A DNA stretch of 6,881 nt, taken from contig JAFGKQ010000221.1 in assembly GCA_016928495.1 (NCBI GenBank), positions 1 to 6,881 on the forward strand, in the 5' to 3' direction. Position numbers and translations under genes: made by a program. This document shows positions 6,699-6,881 of this stretch, piece after piece. Under the pieces are notes generated by a model. The model was given only the letters and a program-made list of their open reading frames with translations, was not told where the DNA came from and made no database searches. The stretch comes from Candidatus Fermentibacterales bacterium. GTDB lineage: Bacteria; Fermentibacterota; Fermentibacteria; Fermentibacterales; JAFGKQ01. The stretch's first letter is position 1, and every line of letters starts with the position of its first letter.

Positions 6699-6726
6699 AA
6701 TCTAGAGATCGTCCGAGGCCGGTCAA
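6699..6726 (-). promoter_or_regulatory. Promoter of the PAP2-hydrolase operon
   Basis: On the minus strand TTGACC (6726-6721, 5 of 6 matches) is separated by 16 nt from TAGATT (6704-6699, 4 of 6). Transcription would start near 6692, giving an untranslated leader of about 54 nt before the ATG at 6638. No operator-like repeat is obvious. Confidence 0.55.
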
Positions 6727-6734
6727 CCGCGTGC

Positions 6735-6763
6735 TTGTTGAGCGCTGCGGCTCGGTCTAGATT
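6735..6763 (+). promoter_or_regulatory. Candidate divergent promoter for the partial right-end gene
   Basis: On the plus strand TTGTTG (6735-6740, 3 of 6 matches) is followed by 17 nt and TAGATT (6758-6763, 4 of 6), identical to the -10 of the facing minus-strand promoter. The predicted start is near 6770, shortly before the AGGAG at 6781. The weak -35 lowers confidence. Confidence 0.35.
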
Positions 6764-6794
6764 CCGGCAGTATGCGATTCAGGAGCACGACACC

Positions 6795-6881
6795 TTGAGA
6801 CCGGACGGAAACGGAGCCCGCCCAGACCCGGGTGTCTCCCCGCGGGGGAGCCTCCCGGCCCTGGCGACGCTCCTGGCGCTA
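6795..6881 (+). CDS. Possible N-terminus of a membrane or exported protein (cut by window edge)
   Basis: A frame opening with TTG at 6795 stays open for 29 codons to the window end. AGGAG at 6781-6785 lies 9 nt upstream, and a candidate promoter lies just before it. The residues are a polar, Pro/Gly-rich stretch (MRPDGNGARPDPG) followed by a hydrophobic one beginning SLPALATLLAL, which could be a first membrane segment or signal anchor. Another frame is also open here, and the ATG at 6772 stops after eight codons. A GC-rich hairpin (CTCCCC/GGGGAG, 6836-6850) lies within. The family cannot be told from 29 residues. Confidence 0.35.
   Translation, partial: MRPDGNGARPDPGVSPRGSLPALATLLAL

Noticed and set aside
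5227-6726. Second minus-strand open frame (499 codons) overlapping the PAP2-hydrolase gene in another frame
   Set aside because: Its product is Arg/Gly/Ala-rich with no motif, while the other frame has complete PAP2 and alpha/beta hydrolase motifs. Long shadow frames are expected in GC-rich DNA.
6836-6850. GC-rich hairpin CTCCCC/GGGGAG as a terminator or attenuator
   Set aside because: No T-run follows and it falls within a possible coding frame; a chance palindrome in GC-rich DNA is likely.

Overview
This is a GC-rich bacterial chromosome segment, and all genes share one codon style: many Arg AGG, Ile ATA and Leu CTC/CTG codons. It begins inside a 16S rRNA gene on the minus strand. The 16S is clearly bacterial, but I cannot place it firmly. 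Its 5' part (GGCGGCGTGGATAAGGCATGCAAG, here split as GGCGGCGTGG / ATAAGGCATG) and its uncommon CUCC-UUCG-GGAG loop in helix 14 suggest a poorly sampled lineage, perhaps near the FCB group or a candidate phylum. That placement is a low-confidence inference.

Layout. Positions 1-977 hold the 5' part of the 16S gene, minus strand. Positions 978-1270 hold its leader: two promoters in tandem (P1 TTGACA-17-CATACT, P2 TTGACT-17-TAGCAT), a boxA-like antitermination site, a 60-nt imperfect hairpin and a set of alternating GATACT/AGTATC repeats. Positions 1270-1452 are the divergent spacer. Positions 1453-4242 (+) encode a 929-residue multidomain sensory protein of PAS/GAF type. It ends in what look like dead histidine-kinase ATPase and receiver domains. 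A small single-pass membrane protein follows at 4235-4744 (+), overlapping by 8 nt with a perfect AAGGAGG ribosome site. The two genes look like one translationally coupled operon.

Positions 4747-4892 hold an AT-rich 146-bp element with 33-bp, nearly perfect terminal inverted repeats around an 80-bp core. It is wedged between two convergent operons, 2 bp from one stop codon and 11 bp from the other. It contrasts sharply with the GC-rich flanks and looks like a small non-autonomous mobile element (MITE- or REP/BIME-like), perhaps also acting as a bidirectional terminator.

On the minus strand, 6638-5154 encodes a 494-residue fusion of a PAP2-type membrane phosphatase and an alpha/beta hydrolase. 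It is followed, with a 14-nt overlap, by an 87-residue acidic helical protein (5167-4904). This operon has a promoter at 6726-6699 (TTGACC-16-TAGATT). A divergent promoter at 6735-6763 probably drives a gene that starts at TTG 6795 and runs off the window.

The most unusual items are the sensory protein with the catalytic residues of both its kinase and receiver modules missing, its coupled membrane partner, the two-hydrolase fusion, and the inverted-repeat element. No CRISPR array, tRNA or transposase gene was seen.
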